Source: Frateuria flava (GTDB lineage Bacteria > Pseudomonadota > Gammaproteobacteria > Xanthomonadales > Rhodanobacteraceae). Taken from it: a stretch of DNA of 64,000 nucleotides. Of the stretch, positions 9,156 to 17,011 are shown piece after piece; position 1 is the stretch's first letter; each line of letters begins with the position of its first letter. The notes below the pieces were generated by a model. The model did no database searches, had not been told where the DNA came from, and saw only the letters and a list, made by a program, of their open reading frames with translations. The position numbers and the translations under genes were made by a program. The stretch spans positions 62,001 through 126,000 of the forward strand of contig NZ_JAGJRS010000031.1 in assembly GCF_017837635.1 (NCBI RefSeq), given 5' to 3'.

Positions 9156-9734
9156 TCAGGCCGGAATCAATGTCGCGATCATGTGTTCCACGTAGGCGTC
9201 GAAGTCCTCGTGGCTGATGCGAGGCAGGCCCAGCGTGAAATTGAGTTGCAGGAAACCGACGTAGGCGGCGTAGGTCAGCCGCGCGCGGTTGAGCGCCTGC
9301 GGCGGGGGCAGGCCGGCCTCGCGGAAGGCGGTGGCCAGGAACTCGGTGCGCCGCTGCGACACGCGTGCCATCACCGGCACCACCAGCGGGTGATCCAGTG
9401 CCTTGAGCAATGCCGCATAGACGCGATGGGGACGCAGTTCGTGAGCAACGCGGCGGAACAGTTCGGGCAGCCGCTCGCGCGGATCGGCGATCGCCTCGAT
9501 CTGCGCGATCACCTCGCGCTCGCCGTACTGTTCCCAGCGCTCCAGCGCCGCCTGCAGCAGCGCCTCGCGGGTGCGGAAATGCCAGTAGAAGCTGCCCTTG
9601 GTCACGCCCAGACGGCGGGCCAGGGCCTCCACCGCCAACGCCCCGACGCCCTGTTCGGCGATCAGGTCCAGGGCGGCGTCTTCCCAGTTCTCGGCGGACA
9701 GGCGAGTGCGTTCGGGCTTGCTGCTGGCGTTCAT
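9156..9734 (-). CDS. TetR/AcrR-family transcriptional regulator, likely repressor of the hydrolase-fadE operon
   Basis: 192 residues. The N-terminal helix-turn-helix (about 20-65) shows the TetR signature GVTKGSFYWHFRTREALL. The C-terminal ligand-binding part is all-helical and diverged. It is transcribed away from the alpha/beta hydrolase-fadE operon, with 188 bp between the two start codons. A perfect TetR-like inverted repeat covers the promoter of that operon (9908-9927). By analogy with other TetR regulators of fatty-acid degradation, the ligand may be an acyl-CoA or fatty acid; that part is inference from context only. Confidence 0.9.
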   Translation of the reverse strand: MNASSKPERTRLSAENWEDAALDLIAEQGVGALAVEALARRLGVTKGSFYWHFRTREALLQAALERWEQYGEREVIAQIEAIADPRERLPELFRRVAHELRPHRVYAALLKALDHPLVVPVMARVSQRRTEFLATAFREAGLPPPQALNRARLTYAAYVGFLQLNFTLGLPRISHEDFDAYVEHMIATLIPA

Positions 9735-9796
9735 CAGCGCATGGTAGCGCTGTGGGAGGGCAGGCGACAGGCGGGCGCGACAGCGGCGTCTTCTCG

Positions 9797-9867
9797 TAGC
9801 AGCCTGGTTGCGGGTGATGCCTTACCCAACCTTGGCGAAAGGGCATCGCCCGCAAGCGGGCTCCTGC
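9797..9867. repeat. REP-like imperfect palindrome (GCAGGAGCCCGC family)
   Basis: The arms 9797-9822 and 9841-9867 are imperfect reverse complements. The right arm carries the sequence CGCCCGCAAGCGGGCTCCTG, which recurs at 60879-60952; a shorter relative lies at 26291-26317. It sits between the divergent tetR and hydrolase genes, just upstream of the -35 of the operon. Confidence 0.8.
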
Positions 9868-9886
9868 AGAAGTCGTGAGGCGGGAG

Positions 9887-9927
9887 TTGACCTCGCCCTG
9901 TCGCCAAACCATACTCTTGCGTATGGT
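9887..9927 (+). promoter_or_regulatory. Sigma-70-like promoter with embedded TetR-type operator, leaderless start
   Basis: TTGACC at 9887-9892 and CATACT at 9910-9915 are separated by exactly 17 bp. The predicted transcription start falls at or next to A9923, the first base of the ATG of the hydrolase gene. No Shine-Dalgarno sequence precedes that ATG, so the mRNA is probably leaderless. The perfect inverted repeat ACCATAC-N6-GTATGGT (9908-9927) covers the -10 and the start codon, an ideal position for repression by the divergently encoded TetR protein. Confidence 0.75.
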
Positions 9928-10807
9928 ATCAGTTGATCGCTTTTACGCTCCCGACGGCCTGGACCTGGCGGTTGAAACACGCCATGACGGTGGCGCGCCG
10001 ACGCTGCTGTTCGCCCACGGCTTCGGCCAGACCCGCGGCGCCTGGAACGGGGCTGCCGATGTGCTGGCGGCCCGGGGCTACCGCTGCGTGAGCTTCGACA
10101 GCCGTGGCCACGGCGAGAGCGGCCGCGTCGCGGGCGGGGATTACCACATGGACCAGTTCGCCGGCGACCTTCAGGCGCTGGCGCGGGCTCAACCGGAGCC
10201 GCCGGTGCTGATCGGCGCCTCGATGGGCGGCCTGCTGGGGCTGGTGCTGGCGGGTGAGGCGCGCCCGGTGCCGTTCCGCGCGCTGATCCTGGTGGACATC
10301 ACGCCGCGCTGGGAAACGGCGGGCGTCGAACGCATCCTGGCTTTCATGCAGGCCCATCCCGACGGCTTCGCCGACTACGCCGAGGCCTCAGCGCAGGTCG
10401 CCGCCTATCTGCCGCAACGACGCGAGCGCAAGCGCGAAGACCAGCTCAAGCCGCTGCTGCGCGAAGGGGCAGACGGTCGCCTGCGTTGGCACTGGGACCC
10501 GGCCCTGCTCGCCGGGGTGGTAAGCGAAAGCGAGCGCTACCAGCCACGCCTGCTGGCGGCGGCCGCGCGCGTGGAGGTGCCGGTCCTGCTGCTGTCGGGC
10601 GAACGCAGCGACGTGGTCTCGCGCGATACCGTGGCCGAGTTCCTCAGGCTGGTACCGCACGCGTGCCACGTGGAGGTCGCCGGTGCCACGCACATGCTTG
10701 CGGGTGACGCCAACGACGCATTTACGCGCGAAATCGCCGCTTTCATCCAAGATGTTTTCCCGGGCGGCCCCACCCGCCGCCCCGCCATTCCGCAAGAGGT
10801 GCATTGA
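9923..10807 (+). CDS. Alpha/beta hydrolase
   Basis: 294 residues with the alpha/beta-hydrolase core: an oxyanion HGFGQTRGAW segment near the N-terminus, the nucleophile elbow GASMGG (Ser), a late Asp in LLLSGERSDVV and the catalytic His in ATHMLAG. The substrate cannot be assigned; co-transcription with fadE suggests an acyl ester or acyl thioester. The ATG at 9923 sits at the predicted transcription start. A GTG at 9875 would add 16 residues but would place the whole promoter inside the coding region. The gene ends one base before the fadE start codon, so the two are translationally linked. Confidence 0.88.
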   Translation: MVSVDRFYAPDGLDLAVETRHDGGAPTLLFAHGFGQTRGAWNGAADVLAARGYRCVSFDSRGHGESGRVAGGDYHMDQFAGDLQALARAQPEPPVLIGASMGGLLGLVLAGEARPVPFRALILVDITPRWETAGVERILAFMQAHPDGFADYAEASAQVAAYLPQRRERKREDQLKPLLREGADGRLRWHWDPALLAGVVSESERYQPRLLAAAARVEVPVLLLSGERSDVVSRDTVAEFLRLVPHACHVEVAGATHMLAGDANDAFTREIAAFIQDVFPGGPTRRPAIPQEVH

Positions 10808-10808
10808 C

Positions 10809-13280
10809 ATGTCCGTGTTCCTGACCCTGCTGGCCGCCATCGTGGCGACCGGCGCCTGTGCCTACCACCGCACGAGCCTGCGCACCTGGGCGATCGCCAC
10901 GGTGGCCGCCACGCTGGTGGTGGGCGTGCTGACCGGCGCCTGGGTGACGATGACCGTGCTGCTGGTCATCGAGCTGCTCATCGCCGTGCCGCTGCTGATG
11001 CCGGCCTTCCGCCGCCGTCAGATCAGCGCGCCGCTGCTGAAAATGTTCGCCCGCGCCACGCCCACACTTTCGGCCACCGAGCAGACCGCGCTGGAGGCCG
11101 GCACGGTCGGCTTCGAGGGCGAGCTGTTCTCGGGCAAGCCGGACTGGCGGCAACTGCTCAAGCAGCCCAAACCCGAGCTGAGCACCGAAGAGCAGGCCTT
11201 CCTCGACGGCCCGGTGGAAGAGCTCTGCGCGATGATCGACGACTGGCAGATCACCCACGAGCTGGCCGACCTGCCGCCGGAGGTCTGGGCCTTCATCAAG
11301 AAGAACAAGTTCTTCGGCATGATCATTCCCAAGCAGTACGGCGGCCTGCAGTTCTCCGCATTGGCGCATTCGGCGGTGCTGCAGAAGCTGTCGACCGCTT
11401 CGGCGACAGTGTCCTCCACGGTGGCCGTGCCCAACTCGCTGGGGCCGGCCGAACTGCTGCTGCACTACGGCACCGAGGCGCAGAAGAACCACTACCTGCC
11501 CCGCCTGGCGGTCGGCGAAGAGATTCCCTGTTTCGCGTTGACCGGCCCTTACGCCGGCTCCGACGCCACCTCGATTCCCGACTACGGCATCGTCTGCAAA
11601 CAGGTGGTCGACGGCGTCGAGACGCTGGGCGTGAAGCTCAACTTCGACAAGCGCTACATCACGCTGGCGCCGATCGCCACGGTCATCGGCCTGGCCTTCC
11701 GCATGTACGACCCCGAGCACCTGCTGGGCGAGACCGAGGACCTGGGCATCACGCTGGCGCTGCTGCCGCACACCACCCCGGGGCTGGAGGTCGGCCGCCG
11801 TCACTTCCCGCTCAACATCCCGTTCCAGAACGGCCCGGTGCGCGGCAAGGACGTGTTCGCGCCGCTGTCGACCATCATCGGCGGGCCGCAGATGGCCGGC
11901 CACGGCTGGCGCATGCTGGTCGAGGTGCTGTCGGTGGGCCGCGCCATTTCGCTGCCCTCCAACGCCACCGGCGCGATGCGCGCCTCCGCCGCGGCGACCG
12001 GCGCCTATGCGCGCATGCGCAAGCAGTTCGGCCTGGCGATCGCGCGTTTCGAAGGCGTGGAGGAAGCGCTGGCGCGCATCGGTGGCCTGACCTACGCCAC
12101 CGCGGCGCTCTCGCGCGCCACCGCCGCGGCGGTCGACCGCGGCGAGAAGCCCGCGGTGACCTCGGCCATCGCCAAGTACCACGCCACCGAATGGGCGCGC
12201 CAGGTCGCCAGCGACACGATGGACGTGCACGGCGGCAAGGCCGTGCAGCTGGGCCCGAAGAACTATGCCGCGCGCGGCTGGGAAAGCGTGCCGATCGCGA
12301 TCACCGTGGAAGGCGCGAACATCATGACGCGCAGCCTGATGATCTTCGGCCAGGGCGCGATCCGCTGCCATCCGTACGTGCTCAAGGAAATGCAGGCGCT
12401 CTCCATCGCCGACTACGGCGAAAAGCTGCGCACCTTCGACCGCCTGCTGTTCGGCCACGTCGGCTTCGGCGTCTCCAATGCCGTGCGCAGCTTCGTGCTC
12501 GGTGTCACCGGTGCGTCGATCGGGCAGAGCGCGGGTGATGCCTACACGCGCCGCTTCTACCGCAAGCTCGACCGTTACTCGGCCGCGCTCGCGCTGTGCG
12601 CCGACGTGTTCATGGGCGTGCTGGGCGGCAAGCTGAAGTTCAAGGAGAAGCTCTCCGCGCGGCTGGGCGACGTGTTGTCGTATCTGTACATCGCCAGCGC
12701 CATGCTCAAGCGCTATGAGGACACCGGCCGCCCGGAAGCGGATCGTCCGCTGCTCGCTTGGGCTTTCCACGAATGCATGTGGCGCACGCAGATGGCGCTG
12801 GACGGTGCGATCCGCAACTTCCCGGTCAAGCCGGTGGGCTTCCTGCTGCGCGTGCTGGTGTTCCCGTTCGGCCGGCGCGAAGTGCCGCCTTCCGATCGCC
12901 TGGGCCGCCGCGTGGCCGCCATCCTCACCGCGCCGGGCGAGGCACGCGACCGCCTGATCGACTGGGTCTACCTCACGCCCACGCCGAACAACACCATCGG
13001 CCGCATGAACGCGCTGCTGCCGGACGTGATCGCCGCCGAGCCGGTCGAGCGCAAGTTCGGCAAGGCGCTCAAGGCCGGCCAGCTGCAGGCGCACGACTAC
13101 GAAGGCCAGTTGGCCGAAGCGGTGCGCGAGGGCGTGATCACCGAGGCCGAGGCCGCACTGCTCAAGCGCGTGCGCGATGGCGTGTTCGAGTTCATCTCGG
13201 TGGATGACTTCGATCCGTCCGAGCTGGGCACCGCAGTGACCCGGGCGGACAAGAAGCCGCGTTCGGTCGCCGTGGCCTGA
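10809..13280 (+). CDS. fadE: Acyl-CoA dehydrogenase, FadE type
   Basis: 823 residues, close to the roughly 814 of Escherichia coli FadE, the first dehydrogenase of fatty-acid beta-oxidation. Two N-terminal hydrophobic segments (about 1-22 and 25-60) would anchor it at the inner membrane. The flavin domain follows, with FALTGPYAGSDATS, and the C-terminal extension characteristic of FadE rather than of short acyl-CoA dehydrogenases is present. An AAGAGGTG ribosome site lies just upstream of the ATG at 10809, inside the end of the hydrolase gene. It is the second gene of the TetR-controlled operon. No electron-transfer flavoprotein gene is nearby. Confidence 0.95.
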   Translation: MSVFLTLLAAIVATGACAYHRTSLRTWAIATVAATLVVGVLTGAWVTMTVLLVIELLIAVPLLMPAFRRRQISAPLLKMFARATPTLSATEQTALEAGTVGFEGELFSGKPDWRQLLKQPKPELSTEEQAFLDGPVEELCAMIDDWQITHELADLPPEVWAFIKKNKFFGMIIPKQYGGLQFSALAHSAVLQKLSTASATVSSTVAVPNSLGPAELLLHYGTEAQKNHYLPRLAVGEEIPCFALTGPYAGSDATSIPDYGIVCKQVVDGVETLGVKLNFDKRYITLAPIATVIGLAFRMYDPEHLLGETEDLGITLALLPHTTPGLEVGRRHFPLNIPFQNGPVRGKDVFAPLSTIIGGPQMAGHGWRMLVEVLSVGRAISLPSNATGAMRASAAATGAYARMRKQFGLAIARFEGVEEALARIGGLTYATAALSRATAAAVDRGEKPAVTSAIAKYHATEWARQVASDTMDVHGGKAVQLGPKNYAARGWESVPIAITVEGANIMTRSLMIFGQGAIRCHPYVLKEMQALSIADYGEKLRTFDRLLFGHVGFGVSNAVRSFVLGVTGASIGQSAGDAYTRRFYRKLDRYSAALALCADVFMGVLGGKLKFKEKLSARLGDVLSYLYIASAMLKRYEDTGRPEADRPLLAWAFHECMWRTQMALDGAIRNFPVKPVGFLLRVLVFPFGRREVPPSDRLGRRVAAILTAPGEARDRLIDWVYLTPTPNNTIGRMNALLPDVIAAEPVERKFGKALKAGQLQAHDYEGQLAEAVREGVITEAEAALLKRVRDGVFEFISVDDFDPSELGTAVTRADKKPRSVAVA

Positions 13281-13564
13281 CGCCTGACGGACCCGGGCAG
13301 GGCGGGCCCAGGACGGGCTCCCTCTCGCCCGGCGCCTCCCCGAATGAAGGGCCGGGCGGGCGCGGTCGCGAGGCCGCTTCCGAGGATCGGAAAAAGGCGC
13401 CCGTTCGTTGAGAGCCGGCGCGACCCGGTTCCGCGCGTGACGGTGCGCAGGCCTCACCCGGTCGCTGCCTCCCGGGCGCTGCACGGCCGTTCGGGGCACG
13501 GCGAGCGCCTTGCTGTTCCGCAGCATTACATCGTCAGGCAATTGGGCTATGTTTGGAGTCGTTT
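13281..13564. other. Intergenic region upstream of the TonB receptor operators
   Basis: About 280 bp after fadE with no coding region that I can support. The first half is very GC-rich; the last 60 bp before the first operator become AT-richer (around 13525-13560), as expected for a promoter, but no convincing -35/-10 pair was found. Confidence 0.6.
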
Positions 13565-13584
13565 GATTTAGATCGATCTAAATC
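13565..13584. promoter_or_regulatory. Palindromic operator 1 upstream of the TonB receptor
   Basis: A perfect 20-bp palindrome, GATTTAGATCGATCTAAATC, centred between 13574 and 13575. An even-length palindrome with a central CG dyad is the usual form of LacI-family operators. A related copy lies 84 bp downstream and another upstream of the mannosidase operon at 44274-44295. Confidence 0.85.
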
Positions 13585-13647
13585 GCAGGGTCGGTACGGA
13601 CTGACGAAGGCGGATCCAGGTCGAGCGCAGGGGAAGCGGTTTGCTCT

Positions 13648-13669
13648 GAATTTGTAACGATCTAAATTC
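13648..13669. promoter_or_regulatory. Imperfect operator 2 upstream of the TonB receptor
   Basis: The half-sites GAATTTGTAAC and GATCTAAATTC match as reverse complements at 8 of 11 positions, and the right half shares GATCTAAAT with operator 1. It ends 16 bp before the TonB receptor ATG and just upstream of the ribosome site, so repression by looping or by roadblock is plausible. Confidence 0.7.
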
Positions 13670-13685
13670 TCTCGGGAGGGGAACC

Positions 13686-16600
13686 ATGAAAAGCCCATTC
13701 GTGCCGGTCACGCTGTTGGCCGCGGCCGTCCTGGCAGCGCTTTACTGCGGCAATGCCCAGGCGCAGACGCCGGAGCCGCAGAACCAGTCCCAACAGAACC
13801 AGTCCCGGCAGGGCCAGTCCCAGCAAGACCAGTCCGGGCAGGGCCAGGCCGACACCGGCGCCAAGGCACAGCCGGATCAGGCCGTCTCGCTGTCCAAGGT
13901 GCAGGTCACCGGCTACCGCTACTCGATTGAGAAGAGCCTGGATCAGAAGCGCGAAGCCAATGCGATCGTCGAGGTCATCACGGCCGAAGACGTCAGCAAG
14001 TTCCCCGACAAGAACGTGGCCGACGCGCTGCAGCGCGTGCCCGGCGTGATCATTTCGCGCGACGGTGGCGAGGGCAAGAACGTCAGCGTGCGTGGCCTGG
14101 CGGCCGAGCTCACGCTGACCGAGTTGAACGGCAACTACATCGCCACGGCCGAGTCCAACGGCGACCCGACTCGTTCCTTCAACTACACGCTGCTGCCGTC
14201 GAACATGCTTTCCAGCGCCGAGCTGTTCAAGACGCCGGAGGCACGCATCGATGAGGGTGGCATCGGCGGCACCGTCATCCTGCACACCCGCCGCCCGCTG
14301 GAGATGGAAGCGAACACCGGCTTCGTCTCCGCCGAAGGCACCTGGGCCGACACGACAAAGAAGACGGACGGCCAGTTCTCCGGGCTGTACTCCTGGCACG
14401 ACAAGGCCGAGCGCTTCGGTTTCCTCGTCGGCTACACCAGCCAGAAGCGCACCACGCGCACCATGGGCGCCAGCACCGAGAACTGGCAGTGGTACGGCGA
14501 TGACTACGACGCCCATCCGGCCACCGACGTCAACGGCCAGCCCTCGGGCATGACGTCCTACTGGTGGGGGCAGTCCGGCTTCAACGACCAGAACCATCCC
14601 TACACCGGTACCTTCCAGGATGGCTGGCCGACGGAGTGCGGCTATTACTGCAACTTCATGATGCCGACCTCGGTGAACCTCAACCTCACCAATGAGGACC
14701 GCGAGCGCAAGGGCGGGCAGGTGACCCTGCAGTTCCGCCCGGTCGACAACCTGACCCTGACGGCCAACTACTTCCGCTTCGATCTGTCGCAGGATTCCCA
14801 GACCAACACGCTGAAGATCCCGGAGTGGAACCTGGCCCGCTACGCCGGCGACGGCAACTGGCCCGGCGGCCGCATGCTCGACGGGCTGGCCTTCGACCCC
14901 AGCGGCACCATCGTCACCGGCGCCAATTACTCGGTGCATCCGGGCAAGGCCTACTACTGCAGCGGCGACGAGGCGGCGGCGGACGGATTGACCAACACCG
15001 GCGGCTTCGGCCCGGACGACTGCTCCATCCCGACCCCGCAGATCACCGGCAGCTACAACCACGAAAAGGCGGTGTCGCAGACCGCGGACATCGGTGCCGA
15101 GTGGGTGGGCGAGTCCTTCGACGCCAGCGTCAAGGCCGGCCGCACCTGGGCCAGCGGCGGCCCGCAGTTGCAGATTTCCGTGCCGATCAAGCCGCGCCGC
15201 CAGAATGCATCGGGCGACTACGACCTGGGCAACTATGCCAGCGCCTGGAGCCTGGTCGGAACGCCGACGATGACCTTCTCGCCGGAGCTGATGGCGAACC
15301 TGCGCAACGGCATCGGCGAAGTTGACCTCGGCTCGACCGGGTCGTCCTGGACCCGCAACGAGACCAGACAGAAATACGCCCAGGCCGACTTCTCCTGGCA
15401 TGCCTATGGTGACTGGATGGACTCGCTGCAGTTCGGCGTGAAGTACCGCAACGGGGGCACCCACCGCAGTACCGGCAACAACTACTGGGTCTGCCAGGGC
15501 ACCGATCCGGCCGACTACGACAACCGCTTCCAGAACGGTTGCGATCCCACCGCCTCGGTGTTCCAGCCGCAGTTCCTGTACGGGCAACCGCTGGGCAACC
15601 TCGCCGGCGGCATCAACGCCAGCGCCTTTCCGGCGATCAACTACCCGGCCTACGTCGCTTACCTCAACCAAGCCTACGGCGGGATGCATACCCGCAACGA
15701 GAACAACTTCATCTACAACGTCGGCGAGAAGATCTACTCCGGATACGTACAGCTCAACTTCAAGACCGAGCGCCTGCGCGGCAACCTCGGCGTGCGCCTG
15801 GCGCGCACGCGGCAGCACGCCGATTCGACCGATCAGGTCGATTACTACAACGACTATTTCTTCGATGGTGCGGACGGCAATCCGGCGCCCTGCCAGACCG
15901 GCAACCTGCCGGCCGCCGGCGCACCGGCGGGTTCCGGCTGCGTCAGCGGCTTCACCACGCTGCCGGACAGCCAGACCAACCCGGCCACCGGGCACGTCTC
16001 CTCGTTCGTGGTCAGCTCGCTCGACCGCACCTACACCGACGTGTTGCCGAGCTTCAACGTCGCCTACGACCTGACCGACGACCTGGTGCTGCGCGGCGCC
16101 GCCTCCAAGGTCATCTCGCGTCCGGGCTACAACGACATCGCCGCACCTGGTGGCCTGCAGTACTACAGCCCCGAATACGTCAACGATCGTCGCCTGATCG
16201 GCGGCGGCGACGAAGTGGGCTGGTACGGCGCCGGCAGCAACAAGCGCCTGGAGCCGTACAAGGCCACCCAGTACGACCTGGGCCTGGAGTGGTACTTCCA
16301 TCCCGGCTCGGTGCTCGGCGTCGACGTGTTCCGCAAGGACGTCAGCAACTTCTCGGTGCCGGTGGTACAGGACGTCTCGATGGACGTCGGCGGCCAGAGC
16401 GTGACGGTGCAGAACTACTCGACCACCGCCGGCGGCCGCGATGGCGTCTCCAAGGGTGTCGAGCTGTACGCGCAGCACACGCTGGATTTCGGCCTCGGCT
16501 TCCAGGTGAATTACACCTACAACAAGACCAACGAGGCGGCGATCACCCTGGAGGACGGCACCGAGATCGGCACCTCGCCGCTGGTCGGCAGTGCGAAGAA

Positions 16601-16901
16601 CCAGGCCAACTTCACGGTGTTCTACGAGACCGAGCGCTTCCTGGCGCGCGCGTCCTACAACCGCCGCGGCGAAGTGGTGGACGGCCTGGTCAACGGCCTG
16701 AACGTCTACGAGGAGCCCTACCAGCAGATCGACCTGAACGCGGCGTACAACATCACCAAGGCGTTTACGGTGACCGCGTCGGTGCTCAACCTCACCAAGG
16801 AGGAGTCGCGCTCGCACCTGGGCAACGACACCCGGGCGCGCTTCTACTCCAATGGCTACGCCGGACGCATCGTGTACATGGGCCTGACGTACAAGTTCTA
16901 G
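13686..16901 (+). CDS. TonB-dependent receptor, carbohydrate-type (Caulobacter/Xanthomonas class)
   Basis: 1071 residues. A signal peptide (to about residue 27, GNAQA) is followed by a short Gln-rich repeat tract (about 30-57) made of QSQQN/QSRQG/QSQQD-like pentads, then the plug domain (VQVTGYRYSIEKSLDQKREA, DALQRVPGVIISRDGGEGKNVSVRGL) and a large 22-strand-type barrel ending in the aromatic terminus VYMGLTYKF, as expected for insertion by the BAM complex. GGGAGGGG lies 4-11 bases before the ATG. The protein should import a bulky ligand across the outer membrane with TonB energy. The operators and the neighbouring halogenase-like gene point to a carbohydrate, and the shared operator points to mannosides. 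No SusD-like partner is present. Confidence 0.93.
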   Translation: MKSPFVPVTLLAAAVLAALYCGNAQAQTPEPQNQSQQNQSRQGQSQQDQSGQGQADTGAKAQPDQAVSLSKVQVTGYRYSIEKSLDQKREANAIVEVITAEDVSKFPDKNVADALQRVPGVIISRDGGEGKNVSVRGLAAELTLTELNGNYIATAESNGDPTRSFNYTLLPSNMLSSAELFKTPEARIDEGGIGGTVILHTRRPLEMEANTGFVSAEGTWADTTKKTDGQFSGLYSWHDKAERFGFLVGYTSQKRTTRTMGASTENWQWYGDDYDAHPATDVNGQPSGMTSYWWGQSGFNDQNHPYTGTFQDGWPTECGYYCNFMMPTSVNLNLTNEDRERKGGQVTLQFRPVDNLTLTANYFRFDLSQDSQTNTLKIPEWNLARYAGDGNWPGGRMLDGLAFDPSGTIVTGANYSVHPGKAYYCSGDEAAADGLTNTGGFGPDDCSIPTPQITGSYNHEKAVSQTADIGAEWVGESFDASVKAGRTWASGGPQLQISVPIKPRRQNASGDYDLGNYASAWSLVGTPTMTFSPELMANLRNGIGEVDLGSTGSSWTRNETRQKYAQADFSWHAYGDWMDSLQFGVKYRNGGTHRSTGNNYWVCQGTDPADYDNRFQNGCDPTASVFQPQFLYGQPLGNLAGGINASAFPAINYPAYVAYLNQAYGGMHTRNENNFIYNVGEKIYSGYVQLNFKTERLRGNLGVRLARTRQHADSTDQVDYYNDYFFDGADGNPAPCQTGNLPAAGAPAGSGCVSGFTTLPDSQTNPATGHVSSFVVSSLDRTYTDVLPSFNVAYDLTDDLVLRGAASKVISRPGYNDIAAPGGLQYYSPEYVNDRRLIGGGDEVGWYGAGSNKRLEPYKATQYDLGLEWYFHPGSVLGVDVFRKDVSNFSVPVVQDVSMDVGGQSVTVQNYSTTAGGRDGVSKGVELYAQHTLDFGLGFQVNYTYNKTNEAAITLEDGTEIGTSPLVGSAKNQANFTVFYETERFLARASYNRRGEVVDGLVNGLNVYEEPYQQIDLNAAYNITKAFTVTASVLNLTKEESRSHLGNDTRARFYSNGYAGRIVYMGLTYKF

Positions 16902-16942
16902 GAAGGCCTTCACCCCGCGCAGCGAGGTACGGGGAACCTTCC

Positions 16943-16983
16943 AACGGCAGTCGCCTGTACTCCCCGGGCGCTGCCGTTTTCTT
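16943..16983 (+). terminator. Rho-independent terminator between TonB receptor and halogenase-like gene
   Basis: Stem AACGGCAG (16943-16950) pairs with CTGCCGTT (16971-16978), followed by TTTCTT. It lies 40 bp after the receptor stop and about 30 bp before the next ATG, so it should lower but may not abolish read-through into the halogenase-like gene. Confidence 0.75.
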
Positions 16984-17011
16984 GTCCGCATCACACGCGA
17001 AGGCAGCAGCG

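Noticed and set aside
9875-9922. GTG start for the alpha/beta hydrolase at 9875
   Set aside because: It would place the good -35/-10 pair inside the coding sequence and add residues outside the hydrolase fold; the leaderless ATG explains the promoter better.
13662-16994. A 1110-codon open frame on the minus strand opposite the TonB receptor
   Set aside because: The plus-strand protein has a signal peptide, plug and barrel motifs; the antisense frame is His/Val/Gly-rich, matches no family and results from high GC codon bias.
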